Below, one piece after another: positions 19,832 to 30,298 of a stretch of DNA of 64,000 bases. How positions within the stretch are numbered: position 1 is the stretch's first letter; every line of letters begins with the position of its first letter. The DNA is from Pichia kudriavzevii. Taxonomy: Eukaryota; Ascomycota; Pichiomycetes; Pichiales; Pichiaceae. A model generated the notes under the pieces. That model was given only the letters and a program-made list of their open reading frames with translations, did not search any database and had not been told where the DNA came from. The stretch covers positions 1,247,501 through 1,311,500 of the forward strand of contig NC_042506.1 of NCBI RefSeq assembly GCF_003054445.1, in the 5' to 3' direction. Made by a program: the position numbers and the translations under genes.

Positions 19832-20395
19832 ACATTGCCATTACCATCTCCCCACCAAAGAGAGGAAAGACTTCTCTCCCGATGGGTCTCTGTCCTTGTT
19901 CTTTTCGCCTCCCACATTGGGGGGCAATAGTTGACAATGGAGCGCACCAATCCATATAATTTGAGCAATACACCATTAACGGGAATATGGGCGATTGTCT
20001 CTATAGAATCTCGGATCTCCACCAGATGGAGAGAGTATGTGAGAAACAACAACACATACACCCCATGACAGTGTCGAGAGGCATAACCTCTAAGTCCTGG
20101 GTCCTGCAGTGTACGTGGTCTTCCTCCTAACTGTTTGTAAACGAAACCATCCAAGGCAACATTTGCACGGAAATTTTCTCTATAAGCGGATGGGGCATTT
20201 CTTTGTAACTTCAACTAATGTAATTTCCACATTTACGGCATTAAACCTTCTAGAAAAAAAAAAAGAGGCGAATTTCAAGTATTTAAAATTTCGGGAACAT
20301 TTCTATTAAGCCAGGGGGATCCTGCTGGTGTCAATACCGTTTCCCACAGTTTTTTTTTTTTCTTGGTAAAGGTAAGCGTCGGATAACAAATAGAG

Positions 20396-20401
20396 CACGT
20401 G
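20396..20401. promoter_or_regulatory. E-box CACGTG upstream of the SREBP-like bHLH gene
   Basis: CACGTG lies about 104 bp before the chosen ATG. bHLH factors of the SREBP type bind E-boxes as well as sterol elements, so self-regulation is possible. Cbf1-type factors could equally bind. Confidence 0.4.
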
Positions 20402-20504
20402 CAAGAGCCAGTGAGAGACTGTATCCCCCCACCCCTTTCCCCAAACCCTTATCTAGCATTCTCCAGATAGTCATAGCGGTATAGTGTCCCCTCCCACTAC
20501 GGCC

Positions 20505-23348
20505 ATGTCGAACTCAAACACAGAAGGATACGAAAGTATCCTCAACAACATGGAAAACAGAGATGACCGTACACACCAATTTCTTCAACAGCAACAACAG
20601 CAGTTTCAACAGTCAATGAATTTCGGACAACATAACCAACAGGGCATACAGCAGTCGCAGGCCCAGCAACAATTGTTTCAACAACAACAACAGCAACAAC
20701 AACAGCAACAACAACAACAACATCAGCAACAACAACACCGTCGTCAAAACTCTGCTTTTTCCATCAACAGCGACTTCAACAATCCAAACAACTTGAATGC
20801 TACAAATGACGTAGACTCGAGGTTCAGCGGTTATGTCTCCGACTCGCAGTTTGGGTCCGAAGTCAACTTCACCGACTTTAACGACGCCGTCAGCTCCTTG
20901 AGCTCGTCTGGTATGTTGTCTCCCTATTCAACGGGCTCATCTCCAGATGACTTCTTTTTGAGTGCAACCAATTCTAATGTCGACTCCCAATATTCGGAAA
21001 ACATCAATGAGTTTGATTTGAATAATACTCAGAATCTGACTAACGACGTACTTTATCCTCAACCCCTTGTGCCTGTTCCAATGGGTGAATCGGTTTCTAA
21101 TAGTACCGTCACTTTCAATGCTAATGAAAATTACCATAATAACCAACAAATGATGCAAACTTTAGATACCGTCCATGAATCTCCTGAAGATATTATTAAA
21201 AAGGAAACTCCAGAATTCAACGTTAAAAGAGAATCCCCAGAAAGTAGAGGTACATCGTCAGAATCTCAATCTCATTCTCAATCCCAATCCCAATCCCAAT
21301 CCCAATCTCAATCTAGGTCGCAACCTAGGTCGCAATTCCAGTCTCCACTGTCTAATATGCCAATAACTAGGCCTGACTCTTCAGAAACTTCACTCAACGA
21401 CACCTTAAGACCGGGCAAGAAGATCAAATCGTCCCACAATTTAATCGAAAAAAAATATAGGACTAATATCAACTCTAAAATTATCGAATTGAGAAACTGT
21501 GTTCCATCATTGCGTATTCTTGTTGCTAAAAACGGTAATCATAGAACAAACACAGTAAATGACGAACCAGAAGATGATGATGACTACTACGAGGGTAATG
21601 GGTACTCTGACGATGAGCTCAAATTGGATGGCTTGAAGCCTGCTAAGAAGTTGAATAAAGCCACCATTTTATCAAAATCATCTGAATACATTAGACACTT
21701 GGAAAAGAAAAATGAAATGTTGATACAACAGAACTTACAATTAAGGAAACTGATTGAATCTGCAAGCATACCAGCCAATAACGATATGTTTTTCCAACAT
21801 CAGCATTTCTTACAACAACAGCAACAGCAACAGCAAGCAAGCAGCTTACACTCATCGCCATTTAACAAGAGCAATAGCAACCGATCCAGCAGTGGAAGCA
21901 ATATGATGTCGCCAGATCAATTCCAGAATCAACAGCAGCCAGACCACCAGGCCCTAACAAATAAAATCCTAATGGGTGGGTTGGGTACATTTCTAGGCGC
22001 TGCTGCTCTGGACGATCTATCTAATAATTCCTCAATTAACCAAAGAGGATTGTTTGCATTCCCAATGTTTGGTTTTCTAGGTGCATCCCCAACATCTGCT
22101 ACTGTATCTGATGCAACTTCAACTTTTGATTACAAGCCTTTCTTGTCAGGGTTTACCAAATTACTTATTTCAATTTATTTATTTTACACTTTTATTTTTC
22201 CATCCCTTATTACTTCATTCAACAAATATAGGAAGTCACTTGAAATCCCCACTTTTCCTGATGCTACGCAAAAACTTTTTCATTTCTGCTTGCGTCCATA
22301 TGAATTACAAAGTTCTTTACCTATCTCTGATTTACCAAAGGAGGAAAGAATTCTCAAATTTCTCTGTTTCGGATACAATGCAGAATTTGTGTTAACTGCT
22401 GTTCAAACTTTATGTCTACCTCAAAATTCGAAGAACGATTTTCTTAAAGCCATATTCATGAAAACGGCTATTGAATATAATAACGAGTATCTCAACTCCA
22501 CAATCAATGATTTATTGAACAGATTTTGTCTTGAAAGAAGGGGCGAACACTATTGGAAAAACGCTAAAGCCTATTTATCAGAATGTAATCTACAGGAATA
22601 TGCCATGATGTCTTTCAAAAATCTACAACTTCGAAAGCTTTCGAATGATATTCAGGAAAGACATGGCAGAATTGAAAGCATTGAATCCTTGTTGAGATTT
22701 TCTTTGGTTGATGGGTTATATTTTGATACCATGAGACAAATTATATCACTTGAATCTTTGAAGATGAATCTAATGAAGATCGGTACAGAGCATAAAAAAC
22801 TATATCCTCTTGCCCTCAAATTCCAGAAAGATAGTATAACTCGCAACTTACAAAGACTATCATCATTCTCACTGATTTTGAGTGGTGATATGAATTTGAA
22901 ATTGGAGATTTTACATTATTTGGTAGAAGAGGATCCAAAATCATTAATTAAATGCGTGAGGTTATACGAATCCGGAAACTATAAGTTGTCTGCTGAAATC
23001 AAGACAGGATTACTGGCTGCCAAGTTGTATTACCAGGTTTCCAATAACCATGGCATACCTAAAATTGTGAAAACATTTTCCAGCTTGAGATTAGAAGACA
23101 TGAAGATTTCCAAATTTTCACAATTCCAGTTCATCTCACTAATGAAACTCTTTGAAACATTATTTATCTACCTTTCAAATGTCGTGGAAAACCAAGACAT
23201 GACGAGCATACACATACTTCATATGTTCGAGTATATGAGAGAATATTTCGACGAAACAAGGGTTTCTGACAAGTTCTCCCTTCCTTCAGATACGATGCGT
23301 CTTGCCGATAGTGTGATCACATCCACTAAGAGGCTTTATGGTTGTTAA
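20505..23348 (+). CDS. SREBP-type bHLH transcription factor with membrane segment (Hms1/Cph2-like)
   Basis: The protein has 947 residues from the first ATG; the longer frame begins with a GTG and is rejected. The N-terminus is Gln-rich, with a polyQ tract at about 20680-20740. The basic helix, HNLIEKKYRTNINSKI, has the Tyr in place of Arg that marks the SREBP family. Helix 1 and helix 2 are separated by a long acidic loop of roughly 50 residues. One clear hydrophobic segment, LLISIYLFYTFIFPSLI, lies near residues 555-572, and an alpha-helical C-terminal domain like that of fungal SREBPs follows. Membrane-anchored processing is possible. S. cerevisiae Hms1 and Candida Cph2 are the nearest matches by architecture; sterol sensing is not shown. 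Confidence 0.87.
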   Translation: MSNSNTEGYESILNNMENRDDRTHQFLQQQQQQFQQSMNFGQHNQQGIQQSQAQQQLFQQQQQQQQQQQQQQHQQQQHRRQNSAFSINSDFNNPNNLNATNDVDSRFSGYVSDSQFGSEVNFTDFNDAVSSLSSSGMLSPYSTGSSPDDFFLSATNSNVDSQYSENINEFDLNNTQNLTNDVLYPQPLVPVPMGESVSNSTVTFNANENYHNNQQMMQTLDTVHESPEDIIKKETPEFNVKRESPESRGTSSESQSHSQSQSQSQSQSQSRSQPRSQFQSPLSNMPITRPDSSETSLNDTLRPGKKIKSSHNLIEKKYRTNINSKIIELRNCVPSLRILVAKNGNHRTNTVNDEPEDDDDYYEGNGYSDDELKLDGLKPAKKLNKATILSKSSEYIRHLEKKNEMLIQQNLQLRKLIESASIPANNDMFFQHQHFLQQQQQQQQASSLHSSPFNKSNSNRSSSGSNMMSPDQFQNQQQPDHQALTNKILMGGLGTFLGAAALDDLSNNSSINQRGLFAFPMFGFLGASPTSATVSDATSTFDYKPFLSGFTKLLISIYLFYTFIFPSLITSFNKYRKSLEIPTFPDATQKLFHFCLRPYELQSSLPISDLPKEERILKFLCFGYNAEFVLTAVQTLCLPQNSKNDFLKAIFMKTAIEYNNEYLNSTINDLLNRFCLERRGEHYWKNAKAYLSECNLQEYAMMSFKNLQLRKLSNDIQERHGRIESIESLLRFSLVDGLYFDTMRQIISLESLKMNLMKIGTEHKKLYPLALKFQKDSITRNLQRLSSFSLILSGDMNLKLEILHYLVEEDPKSLIKCVRLYESGNYKLSAEIKTGLLAAKLYYQVSNNHGIPKIVKTFSSLRLEDMKISKFSQFQFISLMKLFETLFIYLSNVVENQDMTSIHILHMFEYMREYFDETRVSDKFSLPSDTMRLADSVITSTKRLYGC

Positions 23349-24162
23349 GACTTTCTCTGATCCCAATGTATTTGTATATTCTTTTCTTTTTTTGAACTAT
23401 TTATGTAAACTGCTTCCAATATTTATTAAGCTTTATCAATTATGCTAAGAAACTGCAACACATAAACCCCCTGATAGATAGTACTAATTTTACAACTAGT
23501 CATCCAAGGTTCTTGAATTTTTTTCGCCTTTTTTGGCCTATCGTTTCGATTTACTTGTCCTATTACTTTGTGCTCTCATTTGAGCGATTAATGATCTTGC
23601 AAGGCTTTCCACTACAGAAATGGCCGTATCTCACTATTCTTTTAATTGCACAACCAACTAAACCGACTTACTTCAAATTTTGGTTACTGATAAGTTTCTA
23701 AGTTCTATGAGAAAGAAAAAAGGAGAGTGTAAAGTATTGATCAGCCTCAGGTTCTTATATCATTACACTAAAGTGATTTACTCGGTAAGATAAAATGTAT
23801 TATATTTACAGAATCCAATTCCTCCATTGGAAATTACAAGCTATTAACAGAATATCAAAATAATATAAGTACCATTAATACACCGTACCGCAGTATCATT
23901 CCTCTGTGACCACAACCCAAAGGTCCATCACTTGTACCTGATACATAGAGTTGCCGCTCAGTTTTGCTGCTTCAATTATTTGCACTTTTGCATCGATTCT
24001 GATTTGAGTATCCGCGCCAAACTCGGCTTGCATCTTCGAAATCGAGCAAGGACACTCCATTTATGGTTTAACGACTTTGCACATCAACCCCTAGGATCCT
24101 GTCTGTGTAGAGCATTACCTTCACACCAAGGGACATTGCTGTTTTAAAGAGTGAAACTTATC
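23349..24162. other. Intergenic region, PAN1 promoter; no gene seen
   Basis: This 814-bp gap lies between two + strand genes. It is AT-rich at first and more balanced near PAN1. A hydrophobic 62-codon frame at 23513-23701 and others here lack family features and are judged chance. No tRNA or repeat is visible. Confidence 0.6.
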
Positions 24163-27100
24163 ATGTATTCGTACAACAACCAACCGTACGGGTACACAGG
24201 TAACCAAGGCTACCCTCAACAGCAAGCACAACAGCCTCAACAAGTCCAACAACAGCCATCGTACAACCAATGGTCTACTCAGCAACAACAGCCTCAGCTT
24301 AATCAGCTGCAATCTCAGCCAACAGGCTTTGGGTTTGGCTCCCAGGTTGCTTCACAGCCTACTGGGATTATGAAACCTCAACAGTTTGAACAAACTCAGC
24401 CAGGATTTACTCAACAAACATCTGGCTGGAACCAACAGGCGCCTCCAATGACTAGCTTCCAGTCTCAGCCAACGGGCGGCTTGATGCCACAAAGAACAGG
24501 CTATCAGTCACAACCAGCTCAAACTCCATTGCAATCCCAAGCTACTGGATGGAACCAACTGGTGCCTCCAATGACCTCATTTCAAGCACAAGCTACAGGT
24601 TACCAACAAGGTCCGCCAACGACTTCCTTTCAGTCGCAGCCAACCGGTGGGTTTATGCCTCAACAAACAGGGTATCAATTTCAGCAACCATTGCAATCTC
24701 AAAACACAGGATGGACACAACAACCTCAAACTTCTTTCGGCGTGGCACCTCTTCAATCTCAGAGCACCGGATGGAATCAAGGTTTACAACCCCAGAGAAC
24801 TGGTGTTCAACAGCCTCTAACTGCTCAGCCAACTGGTTTTATTTCCAACTTGGCTAACATAGGTAACCAAAAAAATGATTTAGAATTACCAAATATTAGA
24901 TTATCTTTCATTACTGCCAGAGATCAGGATAGGTTTGAAACTATTTTCAGAAATAACGTTCCAAAGGGTGAAAATGCAATGGATGGAAATACTGCAAAAT
25001 CCATTTTGATGAAATCTGGTTTATCTGCCGTTAAGTTATCTCAAATTTGGGAACTAGCTGATACTAATAAATCCGGCTCTTTAATGTTCCCGGAATTTTG
25101 TGTCGCATTGCACTTGGCTAATATGGCAAAAAGGGGACAATCTGTTCCTTTTGAGTTGCCTATAAAGATCAAGAATGAAGTAACTGGGTTTGTAGATGCC
25201 ATAAATTTTAACATTGGTGCTAAGAGTGATTACAGTCAAAACAATCCAATTGCAAATCAACAAACTGGTTTTCAAAATCAGATCCCATTAACTGCACAAA
25301 GAACCGGTGTTGTACTTAATGCACAACAAACAGGTATGGTACCGATCAATGCACAACCTACAGGTTTATTTTCTCAAAAGACGGGAGGTTTATTCTCTCA
25401 AAAGACGGGAGGATTACTTGCACAAGCAACAGGTTCCGCACCACCGATGACCAGTTTTATGGCACAGCCAACAGGTGGATTCATGCCTCAGCAAACTGGG
25501 TTCCAATCTCAGCCAACAGGCGGATTTATCCCTCAACAAACCGGACTCCAATCTCAACAATTCACTGGGTTCCAATCACAAGCCACTGGTGGTCTTTACC
25601 CCCAACAAACTGGCTTACAACCTATGCCAACCGGTAGACCTGGCCAATGGGGATTTGTTTCTGCTCCAACAGGTGGCTTACCAGGGCTGGATATGATGCA
25701 GTCCCATTTCATGCCTAACGCAGCAACCCAAACAAACATGTTACAAAGTCAAATGGGCGGCCAATCAGCAAGAAATGTTACATGGGCAATTACCAAGCAA
25801 GAAAAGATGATTTATGACAATATTTTTAAGCAATGGGATAAGGATAGGAAAGGTTTTATTGAAGGTAATGTTTCGATTGAAATCTTCTCCAAATCAGGTT
25901 TGAGTTTCAGTGATTTAGAGAAAATATGGACATTATCAGATCAGGGTAATAAAGGCAAATTAAACAGAGATGAATTTGCTGTTGCGATGCATTTAATCTA
26001 TAGAAGATTAAACGGCTTTGATATTCCATTAACTCTACCTCCCGAGTTAGTTCCACCATCTTCCAAGATCCTGGAAAACACTGTAGACAGCTTAAAAGAC
26101 CAATTGAAAAAACAAGCTTCAAAAGGTGGAGTTCATAGTACACTGAACGTCAAATCTGGTATTTCCAGATCTGGGACATCTTTTAAGAATGACGATGATT
26201 CCATCAATTATGTTTCTAATTCAAGACATAGAAAGAAAAGTGTTGACGAGTCACCAGCAAAATCACAAGCGTTTTCATCTAAGCTGTCTATTGAAGACTT
26301 GAAGAAACAAATACACGAGAAAAGAATTTTACTAGACGCAATTGATGCAGAAGATGCAGATACCAATGCAAACATAATCCAACAAAAGACCCTGAACGAA
26401 ATTGAAATTTTAAAATCCAAAATCAAGAGTGCACAATCTAAGTTGAATTCTTCCAATTTCGGTGCGATTGATTCTGTAGAGCAAAAGCAAGAACTAAGTA
26501 CAAAACTTAACAAATTTGCTGACAAAATTCCACAGCTCATGGATGCTATCTATCAAGTTGACGAGAAGCTCAAATCAGCAAAGGTGGAGCTTTTCAGACT
26601 AAAATTACAAAAGGAGAATCCTTCAGGTATCGAATTCAAAGGTACTGGGCCAAATGGCGAAGTTACTGAAACCGATAAAAGAATCGCCAAACAAAAAGCT
26701 CTCTTACAGGCTAAAATGGCAAAGCTAACAGGTAAACCAGCGCCAAACTTTGATGCCTTTGAAGATAATGAAGCAAGGTTGAACCAAGAAGTTCTTTCTG
26801 TCACTAAGGAATTTGAAGAGCAAAAAAGTATGATCCAAGAGATCTCCAGCTCAATCAAAACTTTAATTGCTGAAGTTTCAGATTCGTTGAACTTGACCAA
26901 CGCCATGAGTGTGGGCCACTCCAAATGGGAGAAAAAGGAAGGCGTTCAAAATAAAGAAGTGTCTGATTTTATTGATTATTTGAATTCTACCAAGCCAGCA
27001 CACAAGACCGCAATTCCTACCCCATCTTCATTAGAAAATCCTTACCTAGCACATCCAAATTCTAACTTGGCTTCGAAAGAACCTGTGGAGTCCAATCTAA

Positions 27101-28902
27101 ATGCTGTAGCAGAACAACAGTCTGCTAAAGTTTCAAACATTGGACATTCCACGCCACCATCATCTTCATCAGGTTTGTCTGCTTCTGAAGAGAGAGCAAG
27201 AAGGATCAAAGAAAAGGCAGAAAAGAGAATGAATGAAAGGCTAGCTAAATTAGGGATTACTAGAAAACCAGCATCCAATACACACTCAGAGCAGGAAAAA
27301 AATATTCCCACATCGAAAGTAGCTTCAACATCGATTTCTCAAGAAGAAAAAAACATATCTACAACGAAAGAAATCCCGGCTTCAATTTCCAGAGAAACCC
27401 AAAAACCATTTGTTCAACCTACTAAGCAAGCACCAGCACCACCACCTACTAGAGCCGCACCAGCACAAATTCCAGCACAAATTGCAGCTGTTTCCAAACC
27501 ATCTGCTGCCTCGGATGACAGTGATGAGGACAGCGATGAAGATGAAGAATACAAGGCTCTCTTGGAGCAAAAGAAGGCAATGGAACAGCGTGAAAAAGAG
27601 AGGAAAGAAAGGAAGGCACGTGAAAAACAGGAGAGACTAGCCAAACTGAAGGCTGAAATGGAAGAACTACGGAAACAACAAGAGGGGGATTCCGACGATA
27701 GTTGGTGCGATGACAATCAAGCTACTGCTACTCCTGTCTCGAATGCCAAGCAGGCTGAAGAAGCTCCAGTTCCAACTACAGGTTTAACGACTGCCCATAG
27801 TAACAATCCATTTGCGGCAGTTGTCAGTGAGAAGCAGGAATCAAAACCGGTAGTTCCACAGCCAACTGAAACACCTGAAAAGAAGGATGTAAAACCTTCG
27901 AATTCCAATCCATTTTCGAAGTTGCAGGCCAATGGATCATCAAGTAATACCGTTATTGATGCTGAAAAGTTAAAGGCGCAAAGAGCTTCCCAGATGGGTA
28001 GAGGTGGTGATGACGATGATTGGTCTGATTCTGGGGATGAAGATAGTGACGACGAAATGCCTTCTGCGAACAAACAAGCTGAACTTGCATCGATGCTATT
28101 TGGTGGCAGCACTTCTGCTTCTAGGTCCAATACTTTTATTCCGCCCGTTTCAACAGTGGAAGAAAAGAATATTGGAGAGATAAGCCAGTCCAAATCAGAA
28201 GAAACCAACAAGGATACCGTTGCTCCAGAAGTTGATACACAACCGTTCCCTCCATCTACTCCGGTAACCCATCCACCAGCGGTTCCCGAACTGCAACAAT
28301 CCGAAACGACTGAGAAATCACTCACACCTCCTCCATTGCCCGAAACAGCAGCACCGGTACCTTCGGTTCCAGCTACGGTGCCACCAGGATTGCCACTTGA
28401 GCAAGTCACATCAAGTAACGGTGAATTTTATGACGCCAAGTCAGAGGAATCTTCATTCATTGATCCAACACCTCCGTCTTCTCCAGAAGTTTCCGCCACG
28501 ACAGCAGAAGTACCAGACGAAGAAGTTCCTCCGGTTCCTACAGGAGTAGCACCAGCACCACCGATTCCTACAGAAGTAGCACCAGCACCACCAGCACCAC
28601 CAGCACCACCAGCACCACCAGCACCACCAGCACCACCGGCTCCTACACAAGTAGCACCAGCACCACCAGCACCACCAGCGCCAGCACCACCAGCACCACC
28701 AGCGCCAGCACCACCAGCACCAGCACCACCAGCACCACCAGCGCCAGCACCACCAGCGCCATCTTTGATTCCTTCAATCACAGGTGGCCCAGCAGATATC
28801 AATGCTTTACTTGGGGAAATCCATCAAGGTGCAAGGTTGAAGAAGGTCGACGACAGCGAGAAACACATTGCTGACGGTGCCGTTGTTGGCAGAGTATTGT
28901 AA
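24163..28902 (+). CDS. PAN1: Pan1, endocytic EH-domain scaffold and Arp2/3 activator
   Basis: Pan1 joins endocytic coat proteins to actin assembly at cortical patches. The protein has 1579 residues from the ATG at 24163; an upstream GTG in frame is not used. Two EH domains lie near residues 240-340 and 540-640, the second with an EF-hand-like loop DKDRKGFIEG. Around and between them are about 26 QxTG-type motifs (QSQPTGG, MPQQTGF), the target motif of Prk1/Ark1 kinases. A coiled coil follows (about 700-870), then Lys/Glu-rich helices and acidic segments with tryptophans (DDSWCDDN, DDDDWSDSGDEDSDDE). Near the C-terminus is an Ala-Pro-Pro repeat that could bind SH3 domains or profilin. Confidence 0.95.
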   Translation: MYSYNNQPYGYTGNQGYPQQQAQQPQQVQQQPSYNQWSTQQQQPQLNQLQSQPTGFGFGSQVASQPTGIMKPQQFEQTQPGFTQQTSGWNQQAPPMTSFQSQPTGGLMPQRTGYQSQPAQTPLQSQATGWNQLVPPMTSFQAQATGYQQGPPTTSFQSQPTGGFMPQQTGYQFQQPLQSQNTGWTQQPQTSFGVAPLQSQSTGWNQGLQPQRTGVQQPLTAQPTGFISNLANIGNQKNDLELPNIRLSFITARDQDRFETIFRNNVPKGENAMDGNTAKSILMKSGLSAVKLSQIWELADTNKSGSLMFPEFCVALHLANMAKRGQSVPFELPIKIKNEVTGFVDAINFNIGAKSDYSQNNPIANQQTGFQNQIPLTAQRTGVVLNAQQTGMVPINAQPTGLFSQKTGGLFSQKTGGLLAQATGSAPPMTSFMAQPTGGFMPQQTGFQSQPTGGFIPQQTGLQSQQFTGFQSQATGGLYPQQTGLQPMPTGRPGQWGFVSAPTGGLPGLDMMQSHFMPNAATQTNMLQSQMGGQSARNVTWAITKQEKMIYDNIFKQWDKDRKGFIEGNVSIEIFSKSGLSFSDLEKIWTLSDQGNKGKLNRDEFAVAMHLIYRRLNGFDIPLTLPPELVPPSSKILENTVDSLKDQLKKQASKGGVHSTLNVKSGISRSGTSFKNDDDSINYVSNSRHRKKSVDESPAKSQAFSSKLSIEDLKKQIHEKRILLDAIDAEDADTNANIIQQKTLNEIEILKSKIKSAQSKLNSSNFGAIDSVEQKQELSTKLNKFADKIPQLMDAIYQVDEKLKSAKVELFRLKLQKENPSGIEFKGTGPNGEVTETDKRIAKQKALLQAKMAKLTGKPAPNFDAFEDNEARLNQEVLSVTKEFEEQKSMIQEISSSIKTLIAEVSDSLNLTNAMSVGHSKWEKKEGVQNKEVSDFIDYLNSTKPAHKTAIPTPSSLENPYLAHPNSNLASKEPVESNLNAVAEQQSAKVSNIGHSTPPSSSSGLSASEERARRIKEKAEKRMNERLAKLGITRKPASNTHSEQEKNIPTSKVASTSISQEEKNISTTKEIPASISRETQKPFVQPTKQAPAPPPTRAAPAQIPAQIAAVSKPSAASDDSDEDSDEDEEYKALLEQKKAMEQREKERKERKAREKQERLAKLKAEMEELRKQQEGDSDDSWCDDNQATATPVSNAKQAEEAPVPTTGLTTAHSNNPFAAVVSEKQESKPVVPQPTETPEKKDVKPSNSNPFSKLQANGSSSNTVIDAEKLKAQRASQMGRGGDDDDWSDSGDEDSDDEMPSANKQAELASMLFGGSTSASRSNTFIPPVSTVEEKNIGEISQSKSEETNKDTVAPEVDTQPFPPSTPVTHPPAVPELQQSETTEKSLTPPPLPETAAPVPSVPATVPPGLPLEQVTSSNGEFYDAKSEESSFIDPTPPSSPEVSATTAEVPDEEVPPVPTGVAPAPPIPTEVAPAPPAPPAPPAPPAPPAPPAPTQVAPAPPAPPAPAPPAPPAPAPPAPAPPAPPAPAPPAPSLIPSITGGPADINALLGEIHQGARLKKVDDSEKHIADGAVVGRVL
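28548..28762 (+). repeat. Ala-Pro-Pro coding tandem repeat in PAN1
   Basis: Imperfect (CCAGCACCA)n units encode runs of APPAPP with interspersed TEVAP or TQVAP spacers. The nucleotide repeat is much cleaner than needed for the protein, so it is probably length-variable between strains. Confidence 0.9.
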
Positions 28903-29236
28903 TTGCAACATGTTCCTGTTTAGTCTAGCATATATATACTTACTTATAAAGCTAAAATATTGCGTTTTGTTCTAGTTTTAACTGCCGTCTCTTTCTTGCC
29001 GAGCCCCCTTTATTTTCTTCCTTTAGAGAGGCAATAAAATTTCGATAAGCGCAATCCCGAATTTTTTCTGCGGCGAGAGAGATGCGGGACTGGGCTTCCG
29101 AAGAACGTAACCAAACTGATTTTATCCAATATAAAAGAGAGGGTGCCACAGCTGTTTGCAGGAGAAGGTACTCTTATTTACACGGTAGTCTTCTCTCACA
29201 TTTCAGATATAATACAAGCAATATTCAACAGCAGAC
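28903..29236. promoter_or_regulatory. Promoter region of the short-chain dehydrogenase gene
   Basis: This 334-bp gap follows PAN1. A TATA-like CCAATATAAAAGAG lies about 107 bp before the next ATG. No gene is seen. Confidence 0.45.
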
Positions 29237-30049
29237 ATGTTTGGTAATATTTCCCAAAGACTTGCAGGCAAGAACATCCTAATTACAGGTGCGTCCACTG
29301 GTATCGGATACCATACAGCAAAGTATTTTGCAGAAGCTGCAAATGGAGACTTGAAGTTGGTTTTGGCTGCAAGAAGAAAGGAGAAGCTGGAGGCACTAAA
29401 GGCAGACTTGCTTGCCAAGTATCCATCCATCAAAGTCCATATTGAGAGTTTGGATGTCTCCAAAACGGAAACCATTGCACCTTTCTTAAAAGGTTTACCT
29501 GAGGAATTTTCAATTGTCGACGTGTTGGTCAACAATGCAGGTAAGGCGCTTGGTTTGGATCCAATTGGCTCTGTCGATCCAAAGGACGTGGATGAAATGT
29601 TCCAGACCAATGTTTTGGGTATGATTCAATTGACCCAGTTGGTTGTACAGCAAATGAAGGAGAGAAACTCCGGGGACATTGTCCAACTAGGTTCAGTGGC
29701 TGGTAGAAACCCATACCCAGGTGGTGGTATCTACTGTGCCTCCAAGGCCGCATTGAGATCTTTTACACATGTATTGAGAGAGGAATTGATTAATACCAAG
29801 ATTAGAGTGATTGAAATCGAGCCTGGAAATGTTGCAACTGAGGAATTTTCCTTGACCAGATTCAAAGGTGATAAGTCCAAGGCCGAAAAGGTCTATGAGG
29901 GAACCGAGCCATTGTATGGTACCGATATTGCAGAATTGATTCTATTTGCAGTTTCTAGACCTCAAAACACTGTTATTGCAGAAACACTTGTTTTTGCTAG
30001 TAACCAAGCTTCTGCTTACCATATTTTCAGAGGATCATTAGATAAATAG
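29237..30049 (+). CDS. NADP-dependent short-chain dehydrogenase (YMR226C-like 3-hydroxy acid dehydrogenase)
   Basis: S. cerevisiae YMR226C oxidises L-allo-threonine, serine and related 3-hydroxy acids. The 270-residue protein has the classical SDR features: cofactor motif TGASTGIG (about 18-25), an AARRKEKL segment that suits NADP(H), NNAG (about 101-104), catalytic Ser in LGSVAG, and YCASK with the catalytic Tyr and Lys. The C-terminal NTVIAETLVFASNQAS aligns closely with YMR226C. The ATG is the first in frame. The gene follows PAN1 and precedes carboxypeptidase Y on the same strand, without sign of co-transcription. Confidence 0.92.
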   Translation: MFGNISQRLAGKNILITGASTGIGYHTAKYFAEAANGDLKLVLAARRKEKLEALKADLLAKYPSIKVHIESLDVSKTETIAPFLKGLPEEFSIVDVLVNNAGKALGLDPIGSVDPKDVDEMFQTNVLGMIQLTQLVVQQMKERNSGDIVQLGSVAGRNPYPGGGIYCASKAALRSFTHVLREELINTKIRVIEIEPGNVATEEFSLTRFKGDKSKAEKVYEGTEPLYGTDIAELILFAVSRPQNTVIAETLVFASNQASAYHIFRGSLDK

Positions 30050-30298
30050 ATTTGATATAAACGCTTCTATAATAATAAATAACATCAACAAGTGACTAAC
30101 CCCAAGTATCCAATTTTAGATCTAATGCCTGAAAGTGCCTTGCACGATTTAGGATTCGGCACCAGAAAGTTTGTGCCGTGCTCGCTTATTGGACTTGTAT
30201 AGTGATAAGGCAAAAAAAAAAAAACCTGAAAGTACTTGCGTAACTCAGAGGTTACCTTTTCTTATCTTGGAGTAAAAAGAGATTCTTTAAATTAACAA

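Larger units (their letters stand above)
19461..20504. other. Intergenic with microsatellite and upstream region of the bHLH gene
   Basis: The 1-kb stretch has no gene. It holds the tRNA terminator, the ATG trinucleotide array, and the promoter of the SREBP-like gene, including an E-box CACGTG at 20396-20401. Long open frames across it on both strands exist only because the trinucleotide array keeps three frames open. Confidence 0.6.

Noticed and set aside
19355-19930. Long frame containing a Met run
   Set aside because: It runs through the tRNA-Phe gene and the ATG microsatellite, which keeps the frame open. The opposite-strand Ile and Ser runs are equally false.
28428-28802. Gly/Ala-rich minus-strand frame opposite the PAN1 C-terminus
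   Set aside because: It is the shadow of the APP repeat.
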